A stretch of 64,000 bases of DNA. Source: Vitrella brassicaformis (lineage: Eukaryota > Sar > Vitrellaceae). The notes under the pieces were generated by a model. The model made no database searches and had not been told where the DNA came from. It saw nothing but the letters and a program-made list of their open reading frames with translations. Positions 1-12,500 of the stretch are shown one piece after another. A program made the position numbers and the translations under genes. Location of the stretch: NCBI GenBank assembly GCA_001179505.1, contig CDMY01000850.1, forward strand, positions 140,341-204,340. The letters run 5' to 3'. The first letter of the stretch is position 1; every line of letters starts with the position of its first letter.

Positions 1-1014
1 TCTGCTTGGTCAACGTGTTGTAGTAGTACGTGCGACCGTTGGCTGCTGTGTACTCCTGCACACATGCAGGACACGACACGACACTCGCATGACTCGTGGG
101 ACTACGTGACGTGTGCGTGTGGCCTGACTGACTGATTGCCTACCCGCCAGGCTGTTTTCTTCATGAGCAGCCGCTCCTGTGCCGTGAGCATCTCCTCAGG
201 CTTGTCCCAGCGAGACTGCTTCGTCTGATCAATGACACACACACAGATGTTTGTCATACGTGCAGCATAGCATCGTCTGTCTCCCTTTCTCTCGGGGTGG
301 GTGGTTATGGTACTTACTTTGGTGTTGTGGTAGTACTTGCGCCCATCAGCTGCCGTGTGCTCCTTCCAGCCATGATCTGGACGCATTGAATGCATTCCCA
401 CACACACACATTTAAAATAACTGACCACCCATCCCTCCGTCCATCCATCCAGCTAGCCCCCCCCCCCAAACTCTCTCTCACCTGGCTCCTCTTCCCCTTC
501 CTCCTTCTTGATCACAACTGGTGCGGCCGGCTGCTGGGACTGAGCACCCTGAATGGTGGTGCTCGCGCCTGCAGCGCCGGTCTGCGCCACCGCCACATTG
601 GGCGACGGCTGCTGCTGCTGTTGTTGCGCCGCAGTAGCTGTGGCGGCAGGCTGTTGTGTTGGCGGTGTCATGCCGGGGGGCGCTGCCATGAAGGGCGGCA
701 TCATGGGCGGCACAGCCATGCCAGGAAAACCCATACCAGGGTACATGCCTGCAGGCAGGCAGGCAGGCAGGCAGGCAGGTAGGCAGGCAGCAGAGAGAGA
801 GAGAGAGGGGAGGGACTTGCTGTGTGCTGCCATGTGGGTGTGGGTGTGGGTGAGTGTGAGTGTGAGTCGTCCTTACCCATCATCATGCCAGGGAAAGGCG
901 GACGCGCACCTGAGAACAAACAAGAGAAACACCGACAGGGCGGCAGTGGTGATGTGCTGATTGATCTCTCATCCTTTCATGCCGTGGATCCTCACCTGGC
1001 GCGTTGCTCGCCAT
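1..1014 (-). CDS. PRP40: PRP40-like pre-mRNA processing factor with tandem WW domains (partial, 5' part only)
   Basis: Six exons join in frame: 996-1014, 877-909, 482-748, 318-376, 144-224 and 1-55, after which the gene leaves the window. The start MASNAPGARPPFPGMMMG is followed by a Met/Pro/Gln-rich stretch with a poly-Gln run, then two closely spaced WW domains: WKEHTAADGRKYYHN...SRWDKPEE and EYTAANGRTYYYNTLTKQ. The order Pro-rich leader, WW, short linker, WW is that of PRP40/FBP11, the U1 snRNP-associated factor that bridges the 5' splice site to the branch-point proteins in the nucleus. The FF domains expected downstream would lie outside the window, so the alternative of another tandem-WW protein (FBP21-like) is not fully excluded. 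Introns fall inside the first WW domain (phase 0) and just before the second. The start ATG at 1014 is the only one that keeps all six exons in frame. Confidence 0.85.
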
Positions 1015-1262
1015 CGATGTCACTCGCGATCCTCACCTTATCGCCTCTGCGGCACACCAACAGCGTCACAAGTCTACTCAGGAGGCACCCACTGCCCCCT
1101 TTCCCCTTCCTCTCTTCTTTTGCGAGCTCACCACCTTCGTGAGCTTGCGTTTGTTTGGTGACGTTAGCGACGCAAAAAGGACATCAGCTAGCCAGGTGTG
1201 CACGTCAAGTCAACGTTCTGCCGAACGACCTGACCGTCGACCCCTCCCTACACAGCAAGCAA
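1015..1262. promoter_or_regulatory. Divergent promoter between PRP40-like and RAMP4 genes
   Basis: This 248 bp spacer separates two start codons on opposite strands, so it must hold both promoters and 5' UTRs. It contains TGCGAGCT at 1122-1129 (approximate) and the near-complement GAGCTTGCG about 15 bp further on, forming a loose inverted pair. The same octamer recurs in other head-to-head spacers of the window. A CT-rich run precedes the motif. No TATA box was recognised. Confidence 0.5.
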
Positions 1263-1815
1263 GATGGTAAGCACGGAGAGAGCCACGTGGGGAGCTAGAG
1301 AGGGAAGCGAGGGAAGAGCTGAGGTGTAGGGAAAAGGAGGAGCCTGGAAGCGCTCACTCAGTGTCCCTGTTCAAAGAGAGGCAGCGCTTTGTGTGTTAGA
1401 ATATCGTGTTGAGGCGTGAACGTGACGCGAAAGCACTTGACAGGCCACCCGCACTGTACTGTGACGTGTGTGTGTTGTGTGTGTGTTGTGTGATGTATGT
1501 CAGCCGGCTCCCCGCAAGCAGCAGCTCAAGTCCTCTCAGTTCGAGAAGAACATCAGCAAGCGCGGCATGGTGCCGACGAGCAAGGACAAGAAGAACAGGT
1601 TCGCCGTCGGACCTGCCGTCCTCGCCGTCTTCCTTTTCGTCGTCGTCGGATCGGGTACGTCACGTGCCTATAGATAGATAGCTACACCACACCACACCAG
1701 CCGACACACGTGACCGTGTTTTTTCTGCTTGCGTGTGCCTGTGTTGTGACCCGTGTCGTGTTGTGCAGCCGTCCTGCAGATCATCGCATCGGCAACGAGG
1801 AACCAGGTGTTCTGA
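1263..1815 (+). CDS. SERP1: RAMP4/SERP1-family ER translocon-associated small membrane protein
   Basis: Three exons (1263-1265, 1504-1654, 1769-1815) give a 66-aa protein. The first exon is only the ATG, followed by GTAAGC. The protein starts MPAPRKQQLKSSQFEKN, continues with the family signature ISKRGMVP and a basic linker, and ends in one hydrophobic tail anchor (about residues 36-58, VGPAVLAVFLFVVVGS...) with a short tail ending NQVF. Length and tail-anchored layout match RAMP4/SERP1 (yeast Ysy6), a Sec61-associated protein that stabilises nascent membrane proteins during ER stress. The intron in the TM segment is phase 1 and rejoins GSAVLQIIAS, as in relatives. It is divergent from the PRP40-like gene. 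I am confident of the family; the stress role is by homology only. Confidence 0.9.
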
Positions 1816-3558
1816 GCCACCGTGATGGCCGTCGTGTGGATAGAGAGGATGCTCTAGCACAGCGACGGCGATTTTTACTTAACGATGAATGAAGGGCTTT
1901 AGATAGAGGTGTGTGAGTGGACAGGACGGGTGGGGTGATGTGCTGTGCAGGGGGAGGAGGGAGTGGGCGCAGGGCAGGGCAGGGTACCTAATGCGTACCC
2001 CTTGTGTGGGAGAGTGAGCGCGTGTGGGTGCTGTGTTGTGGTGTCGTGGTTGCTGTGGTCTGTCTGCGGTGGTTGACGCTGGCTGCGTCGCCTGCTAATT
2101 AGTGGATGGATGGATGGATGGGACGGATGGGGGCCGCTCAGTGAGCTGAATACGTGACGTTGATAGCACGCTGTTTGGTGCTTCATCCTCTTGGATTGGT
2201 TCGTCAGCTGCTCATCGAGTAAGCCATCGACGGCTTACTTGGTGACCGGCTGAGGGAGACATCTGAGGAAGAGGATGGACACAAATGGTGATGCCTGCCT
2301 GCCTGCCTGCCTGCCTTGATGCCTTGATGCATGGCGGGTTGATGAAGCACTGCATTGCTCGACATATGTGCCACCTTTCCCCACTGCATGTGTGTATTTT
2401 TGATGGTCGAGCACAACACATCAGATGAGCGTAGGGCATCCACCCATCCCATCCATCCATCCATCCATCTATGTGTGTGTGTGTGTGTGTGTGTCCGCGT
2501 GTTGCCTGTATGGTGGGTGTTGCGTGGTGAGGACCCTACCCTGGTCAGAATATGACCTCTCTCTCCGTGTTTGAATGACCATCAATGTATGTGTGTCCGT
2601 TCCTTCGTGCTGTCACCCAACCAGACAATGGCGTCCAGTCCACGCACACACCATACAACGAGAATGTGTGTGAAAGCAGCTAGCTAGCTAATCCGTCGCA
2701 CAAGGCTGTGCGTGTGTGGTGTAGAGAGTGGAACCTACCGCTGGTTTGTGTTGTTCACTCGTGAAATCAAGTCAGGCAGAGAGCCGGAAGGAGTCAGACA
2801 GAGTGCACCCACCCACCAAAAGCGTGGCAGAGAGGCAGAGAGGATGGAGAGACAAGAGTGAAACGAAGAGAAGAGTCAGTCACCGACCGCATAGCATACC
2901 ACCCAGTCTTTTGATAGAGATCGATGAATAAATGCACTTCAGTACTTTGGCGGGAGGGACCCAATCACACACAACCTAGTACTCCATCGGTCAATCGAAT
3001 CGCCTGACTGACCCTCATGTTAATTGCCATTTAATCCTCCCTCCCTCTTCCAGTGACTGAGTGCACCAAAAGCACGCGTGGCAGGCAGGCAGGCAGACGG
3101 AGAGACAAAAAGAGTCGTCGCATCGCATCGTATCGCATCGCATCGCAGAAAGAACCGACATTTAGAGTCTTGGAACGCCCCGCCCCGCCCCAGGTGCGTG
3201 CACTCTTTGTAGCTATCTAGCTACATATGATTCTCTCTCTCTGTGTATTGACGTCACGTGTCTATATATTCGGTATTGACGGTACAGAGCTGCCGTGCGC
3301 ACAAATACACGATGCAATGGCCCCACCCCACCCGCCACACGCAATGCAACCCACCCATCACATCGCCTCGCCTCGCCTCAATTCGTGGGGGTACCAATCG
3401 GCCGACCAATAAACTCATGGATGAACCAAACGCAAAAAGACAGAGAGTCTTCAAACGGCCCAAAATCCGTCAGGCAGGCAGGCAGGCACCCCTGACATGT
3501 CGGAAAATGCGATAGATAGCGCGCGTCACATCCATCGACACGCTGACACCGTTTGGTC
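1816..3558. other. Intergenic region with simple repeats, no supported gene
   Basis: About 1.7 kb between the 3' end of RAMP4 and the 3' end of the AP2-repeat gene, so a convergent spacer. It contains simple repeats: GGAT/CATC runs near 2103-2120 and 2440-2468, TG runs near 2472-2494, CCTG runs near 2288-2315, CATCG repeats near 3119-3150 and CAGG near 3470-3488. Open frames here have repeat-derived composition and no recognisable domain. I see no tRNA cloverleaf. Confidence 0.6.
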
Positions 3559-6500
3559 TCATTGAGGATTGAGCACACGACGGATGAATGACCTGATGAC
3601 GGCAAAGTCGCCGATGCCCTTAAAGATGACCTCCCTGGCCGCATCGATCATTTTGGCCTCCACCATGGCCTCCTCGGATGCGTCGCTGTCTTGGGGCGGC
3701 TCCACCATGAGCAGCATGCTCGATCCAGATATGTGCAGCTGCACAAAACACAACAACGACACAGAGAGGGGCAACGCACACGTAAACCTGATGTACCCTC
3801 ATCCCATCCTTGGCTGTCGTGTCAGTCGGTCACTCACCTCTTTGGTTCTCTTGATGACTTCGTGCAGTCTGTCTCCATGTCTCTGCTTCTTGTCGTCAGT
3901 CATCCTGCCCATCTGCTCCTCAATCGCAGACACCAGATCGGCAGAGTCCCACGACCGGGCAGCAGGATGGCCTCCCTCTCTCTGTCCACCACCACCACCG
4001 CCACCGGGCGGCCACTGGATGGACTGCTGCCGCTTGAGTGACCGGAGGAAGGACCGCAGCTGGGAGATGATGACCAGCGCGATGCCCTTCTGCAGGCCCA
4101 GCTCGCGGCGGATGTCCTCACAGGCATCCACGCTGCCGATGTTCTCCAGCATGTCTAGCAGACTCACGGCCGAGGTAATGTCCAACGCCTGCAAACACCA
4201 TACGCCACCCATCCGCCTTGCTGTTTATGTGCATTCATTGTGTTGTGGTGACCTACCTACCTCGATCTTGTCGGCAACGTGTTGCATGTCGGGTCGTGGG
4301 TCGGCCTTGAGCAGCTCAACCAGCTGCTCCCTCGTCAAGGCATCAAACGCAACGCCCTTGCCGCCACCCCCACCACCACCACCACCCTGCCCCTCCTTGA
4401 CGGCATCCCCCACCACACTACCGCCCCGACCGCTGCCCATGTTGGGGTCCCGCTGTCGCTGAGGGACCTGCGGGTCGCGTGATGACATGCTCGCACCCAT
4501 ATCACCACTCCCACGACTCGGTGGCTTGCTGGCCTTCTTGGGTGCTGGTGGCTTCGGTCCTCTCTCGGCATCCAGCCGCGCGACGAATCGCTTGGCCGCC
4601 TCCAGGGTGCCCTCGTCATCGCCGCGACCCACGATCACAGGCACCTCTTTCCGCAGAAAGGTCTTGATGGCCGTGATGCTGCGGTTCGGGAAGGCCGCGA
4701 GGATCTCGCCCGCGTCGTTGCCCACCGTCGCAAACAGCCGACAGAAGGCCAGCCGATCAGCCTGTGTCCACTCCTGCTCCTGGTCGTCACCGTCCTCCAT
4801 ATCCTCTCGCTCTCGGCGCCGTGCCCATGCCGCATCGATGGCTGCCTCCATGGCTTGCTCCGTGGGGGCAGAGAGGGGGAAGGTCTCCACAGCAGCCGTG
4901 CCAGGGATGACCAGCTCGATGGCAACCCGCATCAGCCCCTGCCCCGCCTGCTCTCGCCTCAGCCTCAGGCAAAGGGCCCTGCTGTGCTTGGAGTCTGCGA
5001 ATCTCTCGAGCTTGTTGTGGAAGATGCGATGCAGCTCCGTGAGTTGGGCGGGCGTCAGTGGAGGGCCGGTGAGGGGCGGCTGCTGGACCACCTCATTGGC
5101 GGCCTTGGGGGGAGGGGACGGCTGCTGCTTCTCTGGGCGGCGTTTGTCAGACTTGAGTCGCTTAGGGGTGGGCCTCATGTTGTCCTCGGACGAGGAGGAA
5201 GACGAGCTGCTGTCTTGGTGGTCGTCACGCGGTGGCTCGTGCATGGCGTCATCTCCCTCGGCCTCCTCTTCCTCCTCCTGGATACGTTTGAGCCAACTGG
5301 CGTCAATCATGACCGCCCTATCTCCCAGCTGCGACCCAAAAAACGCGTTGCGATGCTGGATGGCCTGGTGAAGTGCCTCGAAGACTTCGCAGCGGGAATT
5401 GATGTCACTGACGATGAAGCGACGCCCGGAGGTGGTAGCTTGGGACGAGTAGTAGGTGCAGAAACTCCGAGAGGCCTTGTTCCATGTGATGCCCAGCCTG
5501 AGGAGGGGAAGCAAAACATCCAATCCAGACAATGACAGCCCGGTGCCCCTCGCCTCGTCCTTGGTCGCGTGTCCATGGCTGCTTACCCCCCGCTGCCACA
5601 GGTCCGCACGCCCCCCAGCTGCTGCTCTCGAATGCGCTGCAGCAAGGCCAGTGCCAGCCGCTTCCCCTCAAGGCCAGACAAGTCGACCACATCCCGCCCG
5701 CCGACAGGACCCCCGCCACTGCCTCTGCGACCTCGGCGGGTCATGGGGGGCAGCACACGGTCATCATCATCGTCATCACTTGTGTCCATCTGACGGCCCT
5801 CCGGCGATGGCGTCAACCGCTTGTGGCGCTTCAGACGGGGAGTGGCCAAAGGAGGGTCGTCGCCCATTGTTTCCTCCTCGCCTTGTAGCTGATGGAGCCA
5901 GTCCAGCTTGACGACTGTTGCTCGATCTCCCAGCTTGTCGCGATGGAGGCGGTTGCGGTGTGTGACGGCACGACGGAAAGCATCGATGATGGCCCCACGG
6001 GAGCTTAGGTCCGCGATTTTGAACAGCTCCTGCTGCGCGGTGTTGGAGAAGTAGGCTGCGAAAGCGCCACAGTACCACGTGAGGCCAAGTCTGCACACAT
6101 ACACATACACACGCACAGACACATGGCCCGACAGCTGATCTTCCCGTCGATTCCACCCTCTCAGACCTTACCCGCCGCTGCCATATTTCCTGAAGCCGTC
6201 CTCCCGCTCTTGTCGCGCCCGCTGAAGCAGAGATCTCGCAAAGGCATGCGCCGACTGCAGTGCCACCTGCGGCATCCCACGGCCCCTGACTCCACGAGCT
6301 GGCACACGGGCTGGGCGACGTTGCGGCGCGTTGCGGTGGCTGCTCCAGTAGTTGCCATCCAGGCCACGCTCGTCCCGATGCGCTGGGCTGGCACCGTCGA
6401 AGCGGTCCTCGTCGGATGAAAGACCATGACCATCTGATCCATCAGCATCGTCAGCACCTGCCGCCGATGCACGGCGCCCTCTCTCCAGAGCTTGGATGGC

Positions 6501-9500
6501 GGCCTGCATGGCACCGTTGTAGCCCAGCTGTGCGACCGAGAAGCGCCGGGCCTTCCTTTGGCCGCCCTGCTGCCAGCGGGCGAGCCACATGTTGTTTCCC
6601 TGATTGAAAGTGACGCCCCTCACGCCGCTCTGATGCTGTGATCGCACCTTCTGCCCCGCCCGCCCGGTGCGCTCCATCTCGCGACGATGGTGCTCTGCCA
6701 GCGCCTGGGAGCTCAATGGAAGAACAGGACAGCGTGCAATCCAGTTCAATGACGAATTGTCTTGCCTCGCCCTTTATACCTTTGCCTTGTTGAAGCCATG
6801 CTCGCTGATGTAGAAGTACTTGCTCTTCTGCCCGCCACCCTTCTCCGACCAATGCGCCATCCAGGCCTGGTCCTGTTCATACCAACACACACCCACCACA
6901 TCCGACTGGTGTGCGGCAGGACTGTGCGGCAGGCCGTGGGGCCTCGCCGATCGGCCATATGGGGGGGCTGAAGGGCCGCTGCTGGCCTCTGCGTCTCTGT
7001 GGCGATGTTTGCGGGGTGGGCTGTCATCGAACGACTCGTCACGCGCCGACGGCCCTGCCTGTCTGAGCCACGAGATGTCGAGAGTCGTTGCCTGGTCACC
7101 GAGGAGGGAGCGGTGAAGGGCGTTCCGGCGGTGGACGGCCCGCTCGAATGTCTTGATGATGTCCTCGGGAGAAGCCATGTCGGTGGGCTTGAAAGACTTG
7201 ATGCGGACGTCGGTGCGATGGTCACAAAGGTAGGTCTGAAAGGCACGATTACTGCGGTTCCAGAAGATACCGCGCCTGAAGAATGCACACCCAACCCACC
7301 ATACACAGTGACTTGTTGCCCGTTCCCCCCGCAGCTTGCTTCCTCCTCACCCGCCTCTGCCGTATGTGCTGAAATCGCTTGGCTGCTCCTGAGTGAGTCG
7401 CTCAAGGAGGGCTCTCGCCAACGCCTCGTCGGTCAGCCCACTGAGGCGGGTCTTCTCCCGCGATCGTTTGCCGCCAAAGATGTTCCGCTTTGAAGCAGGA
7501 CTCGGATGCAGATCACGGCGGGGCTGCACGGACGGAATGTCACGCGGCCGCATGCGAATGGGGGGACGGGAAGCAGGGAGGTGGTCGTCTGGCCATTCCT
7601 TGTCGGAGTCGAGCCAGCTGATGTCGATCATGGCGGCTCGGCGGCCCAGCGCCGCTTTGTAGATCTCGTTGCGGCGTTGAACACACCGGCGAAACGCATC
7701 GATGATGTCAGCACGACTGACGACACGATGAAGGCCGAAGTAACCCGACAGAAACCCCCGATTCCCTCGATTCATTTGGGCGTGAAAGCCATAAGTGGAT
7801 CGCTTGCTGGAGGAGAATGAAACACCAACCCTGATTGAAAGAAAGGGACGCAATAAGATACTGTTGTATGACACTATAGGGCTTGTCTTACCCGCCCCTG
7901 CCGTTCCGTGGGTGCACCTCCGGCTGCTCTTGACTGATACGGCGGACAAGTCGACGCCCCAACTCCTCGACCTCGGAGGGACGCATTGGGTCCGTGCTGC
8001 AGTGACCGACCTCACGCTGGCCATCGAGTGCCTCATCACGGTCACTTCCCAGCTCCTCCCCGTCGAGCCACGAGATGTCGACAGGGGTCGCATGGTCACC
8101 GAACCGGCTCTGCCAGAGGCCGTTGCGCTTCTCGACGGCCTCGCGAAACGCGCGGATGATGTCGTCATTGGAATCGAGGTTCGCGACGGTGGTGAGTTGA
8201 TGGTAGGTGCCGTTGACGAAGGCAGCGAAATCCCGCACACTGCGGACCCACACCATGCACAACCTGAACACACACCCGATGCAGCATGGATGTGAGTATT
8301 CTTTGTGACCGGTCTCCTGTGTCCTCTGTGTCCTACTCACCGGCCCTTTGTCTGGTGTTGCTCGCGAGCACGGTCAATGAGGGCATTTGCCAGCGCACTG
8401 CCTGACAGGCCAGAGAGGCCGGTCCTCTGGTGTGTGCTGATTGAGTTGCGACCATCGACACCTCCATCGCCATCGAACGCAGGTGGTCCCCTCTCCTTCA
8501 CCGGTCCCCCGCTGCGACGCCGACGACTCTTCACGGGCGGACCCATGCCCTTCCGATGGCCCTCGTCCGCTGCCTGGCGCAAGTTGATGTGCCGGAGGTC
8601 GATCGTCGCCCCCTCGCCATGGTGGGCACGGAGGATGCTGTTGAAGTGCTGACAAGCTTGGGCAAAGGCCATGAGGAGTTGCTGCCGGGACGTCATGTCC
8701 GCCACGGGGAAGACACGCTCGGCCCGCCTGCCGGTATCATCCTCAGAGCGGTAGGCAACGAACTGCCGCTCGTGGGGGCGCCACTCCAGACCAATACTGC
8801 AAAAGACATTGATACGTGGGACAGCAAATTGAGCGTTCGTCCTCCATCCATCAAGCACACGTTTTGCCCACCCACCTGTCGGCATCGCCGTTGAGCTGCT
8901 TCTTGGCCTGCCTCACCAAGAGGCTCGCCAGCGCCAGGCCATCCTCCTCACTCAACGGAGGCCGCACAGACTGCCGTCCTCTCTTCTCGGACCCATCATG
9001 TGGGCGCTTGACGCCGTGCGGGCAGTGGTCGGGTTGCTGATCGTCTTGCATCATCCCGCGTCGGCGTGTGCTGGAGTGGCGGCGATGTCGGGGCAGCCGT
9101 ATGGAGAGAGGCATGTTGTCGTCGAGCCAGCCGATGGACAGCGGGACTGAGTCTTTTCCCAGATGAGTGGAGTGGAGCTGGTTGCGCTGTTGCACCGCCT
9201 GACGGAAAGCGGCCAGGATGTGCTGCTGGGATGGGGGTTCTGCCACGGGGACGTCCAGGACGTACTGCCGGCCGTCTTCATAGGGGGACCGCACGAACAC
9301 ACGGAAGGAGCCAGATGACCAGCACAAACCGTACCTGAAGCAAGGAAGCAAGACGCAGGCAGGCACCAGGGGGTTTTCAATCAGTGAGTGGGTCTATATC
9401 GTCTCATGCGTGAGCGTTTCTTACCCTTCGCTGTTGCCATCTGCGAGTTGTGGGTGCTCCTCTCTCATCCGCCTCACGAGGGACGCCGCAAGATCGCCCT

Positions 9501-12500
9501 CGTCCAACTCACCCAGATCCAGATCAGTGTCGCGACGGCCATGGGCAGGCGACAACTGCATCTTATCGCTCAAGCGGGTGTTGCGCTTGCTGGTCTTGGC
9601 TGTCTTGGCGGCGCGAGGAGGTGACAGACTGCCTATGCCGTCAGACGCGTCGGTCATCGGCTGCTCCTGCTCCTTCCCTCCCTCATCTTCCTCCTCTTGA
9701 AGCCCGTCCAGCCACGCGGTGTCGATGATGACCGCTCTCTCGCGATGGTAGGCACGGTGGGCGGCGTTGCGGTGCTGGATGGCCATCCTGAGGGCATCAA
9801 TGATGGCGCTGCGAGAGGTGAAATCGGTGATGTGGAACAGCTTGTGTGTGCGGGCGTCCCTCCAAAGCCCGGACTGGAAGGCATTATATTGCCAGTACAC
9901 TCCCAACCTGCCGCACGCACCACGAACAAGGGCAGAAGATCCAATGGGCGCGTGACCTCTGTCATTGCCCTGTCTGTCTGTCTGTCTGAGTTTCCTTACC
10001 CGCCAGTGCCCCGTGGAAAGACGACTCCCTTCTCTTGGAGCTCCTCCTTCAGCCGCACCACCAGAGCTGCTGCAAACTCCTTCCCACGCGACGCAGTGCG
10101 CTGATCCACCGGACGTCTCGCTGGTCGACCCCTGCGATGACGCCGGACCGAAGCACCCGTCTCAGGCTCGTTCGTCGAGGAGAGACCTTGCTCCTCCCTC
10201 TCCTTTGCCCGCGTGAGCCGTGAAGCGTCGATCAGCACCGCCTGATCTCCGAAGTGCTCGCGGTGGAGGGCGTTGCGGTAGGCGAGAGCTTGCTGCGCCG
10301 CGTCGATGATGTCCGACCGAGATGACATGTCGGTGACCTTGAAGCCCCTCTTGCCGATTTGTGCTCCAGCGCCAGCAGCGATGTAGGCCTCGAACTTTTC
10401 TGTGCTATAATTCCACGTGAGGCCGACCCTGGTACACCGAGTACAGAGAACATGGTCACAAGAGATGCAGTCAGTAAGATATCGACGCCGGCTGGCAATC
10501 CTTACCCTCCACGACCCCTGAAATGCTCTGCAGGACCGAGTCGCCTCAGCAACGCTCGCGCAAGAGCTTCCCCCGTCAGCCCATCCAGCCCTGCCCCACC
10601 CAGCTGTCGAGCCATCTGTCGGGCCGCCACCATGCGCGACAGCTGCGTGGCGCCGGGCCGCTGGAGGCTTTGATGACGGGTACCAGGTGGGGAGAGAGGG
10701 CTCTCGGGCGATAGGTACCTTGCTGTGCGCCTTGTGTGATGGTGGCGGCCCCCTTGGCCTCCTTGCTGCTCCTCCACCTCTCCCCGTGTGAGGTTGATGA
10801 ACGTCGCCTGGTCACCGAGAAATGTGCGGTGGAGGGCGTTTCGCCGCTCGACAGCCAGCTCGAAGGTCTTGATGATGTCTTCGCGCGGACCGTCGAGAGA
10901 GACTTTGAGTCCCTCTTGGCCGATCTTCACGTCCGACCTCCGAGAGACGTAGATCGCAAACTCACCGTTGGTACGATTCCACGAGATCCCGACCCTGATC
11001 ACGAAGCGCACAGGACATACCATGTATGATCAGACGACGTGGCAGCGGCTCCTTCCCGACTCATCAGTGCTGGCCGACCTTACCCTCCACGGCCCATAAA
11101 TGGCGAATGAGGACCGACTCGCCTCAGCAACGCTCGGACAAGAGCCTCCCCCGTCAGCCCATCTGTCTGCCCGGTCGGCTGTGAGGCATCGCCACGTTGC
11201 TCGTGATGAGTGTCCGGTGGAGAGAGAGGCACGTCGGGTGCGAATCGCTCCTCGGGCGGTTTGGCACTGGGAGGCCCCACCCCAGATGGACGGCCAGGGG
11301 GCAGGGAGGTAGGGTGGGGCGGCTGGAAGGTGCTCAGCCCTGAATGCACACATACACACGTTATGTGATGTGTACCGATGCCCTCATCCCGTTCGTTGTC
11401 TTACCAGCAGGGCTCAGCTGCAGGACCCTTTGCACCTTGCCGTCGACTTCCACAGTGACGGTCTCGAAGCGGTCGTCAGTCTCGGCCACACCCTCGCGAA
11501 TGGCCTTGAGCACTGCAGTGAGCCTGTTGGTGTCCCACCCTCTCTCCGCTCGGATGCACAATGCACGAGCCCACAGTGTGTCGGGCCGTCCCCCATCGCG
11601 GGCGGTGACAATGAAGCGCTTCCCGTCGCCCTCATCCTCGACTGTGAAGTGCAGCCCCTCGTAGGCCACATGGTGCTTCCATCGGCCACCGGGGATGCCC
11701 TTCTGGCGAAGGACCTTCATAAGATGATCGCGAAGGGATGGAGGCGCCGAGGCCCTTCTCTCTGCCGATGAGGTGTCTGCTTCCATCCTCCTGGGGAGAG
11801 GATGGGGACGCTGTTCTGACGGGCTGGTCGTCTTGGGTGCTGGGGGTGGGGAAGGTGGTGGCAGTAGCGGTGGGGGCCCTTGATTCTGTGCGAGGGGAGG
11901 TGGTGGCGGTGTGCTGGGCGTCTCGGACAGCCGATGCTGCGGTGGTGGAAGCGAAAACGAACCTGGAAACACACAAAGCCAACAAACCGTTGACATGCCT
12001 TCTGTTCCGCCCCCCCTCCCTCCTACCGGCAGTGTCTGTAGGTTGCTGCTGTGTCTTGGGCTTGCTCCTGGCCATTGCCGGTGCTCGCGGATCGTAGATG
12101 GCATCATCGTCCTCATCCTCGTCGCCGGTGATCTTGGCTGCTCGGCTGCCTAATTGCCTCTTCCTTTTGCGGGGTCGAGGGGCGGGAGGGGGACGCTGTT
12201 CTGATGGGTTGGCCGTCTTGGGCGCTGTGGGTGGGGGCGTTTGGTTTTGGGGGCGGGGCGGGCGTGTGTGTGTGTCTGGCGTCGTGGGCAGTCGATGTTG
12301 CGGTGGCGGAGGCGACAGTGGACCTGAGAAGACAACAGCAACGGACCATTGGCGTGTTTTCCTCTCTGCCTCTCTCCCTGCCCGCATACCGGCAGATGAC
12401 TCCTTTGGGCAGAGTACCCGCTTGCCAAGTGTCATCCGCAGCTCAAACGGCTCATCTTGGCCTACCGGCCCACCAGCCCTGGCGCGCTCAAGCAAGGCTG

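Noticed and set aside
3569-5371. Long plus-strand frames (3569-4462, 4487-5371) opposite the giant AP2 gene
   Set aside because: Antisense shadows of exons; Ser/Pro/Ala composition and no conserved motif.
7892-8263. Splitting the giant gene at the weakest repeat (exon 7892-8263)
   Set aside because: This unit is shorter and less conserved, but it keeps phase 2 at both ends and has no start or stop codon suited to a gene boundary.
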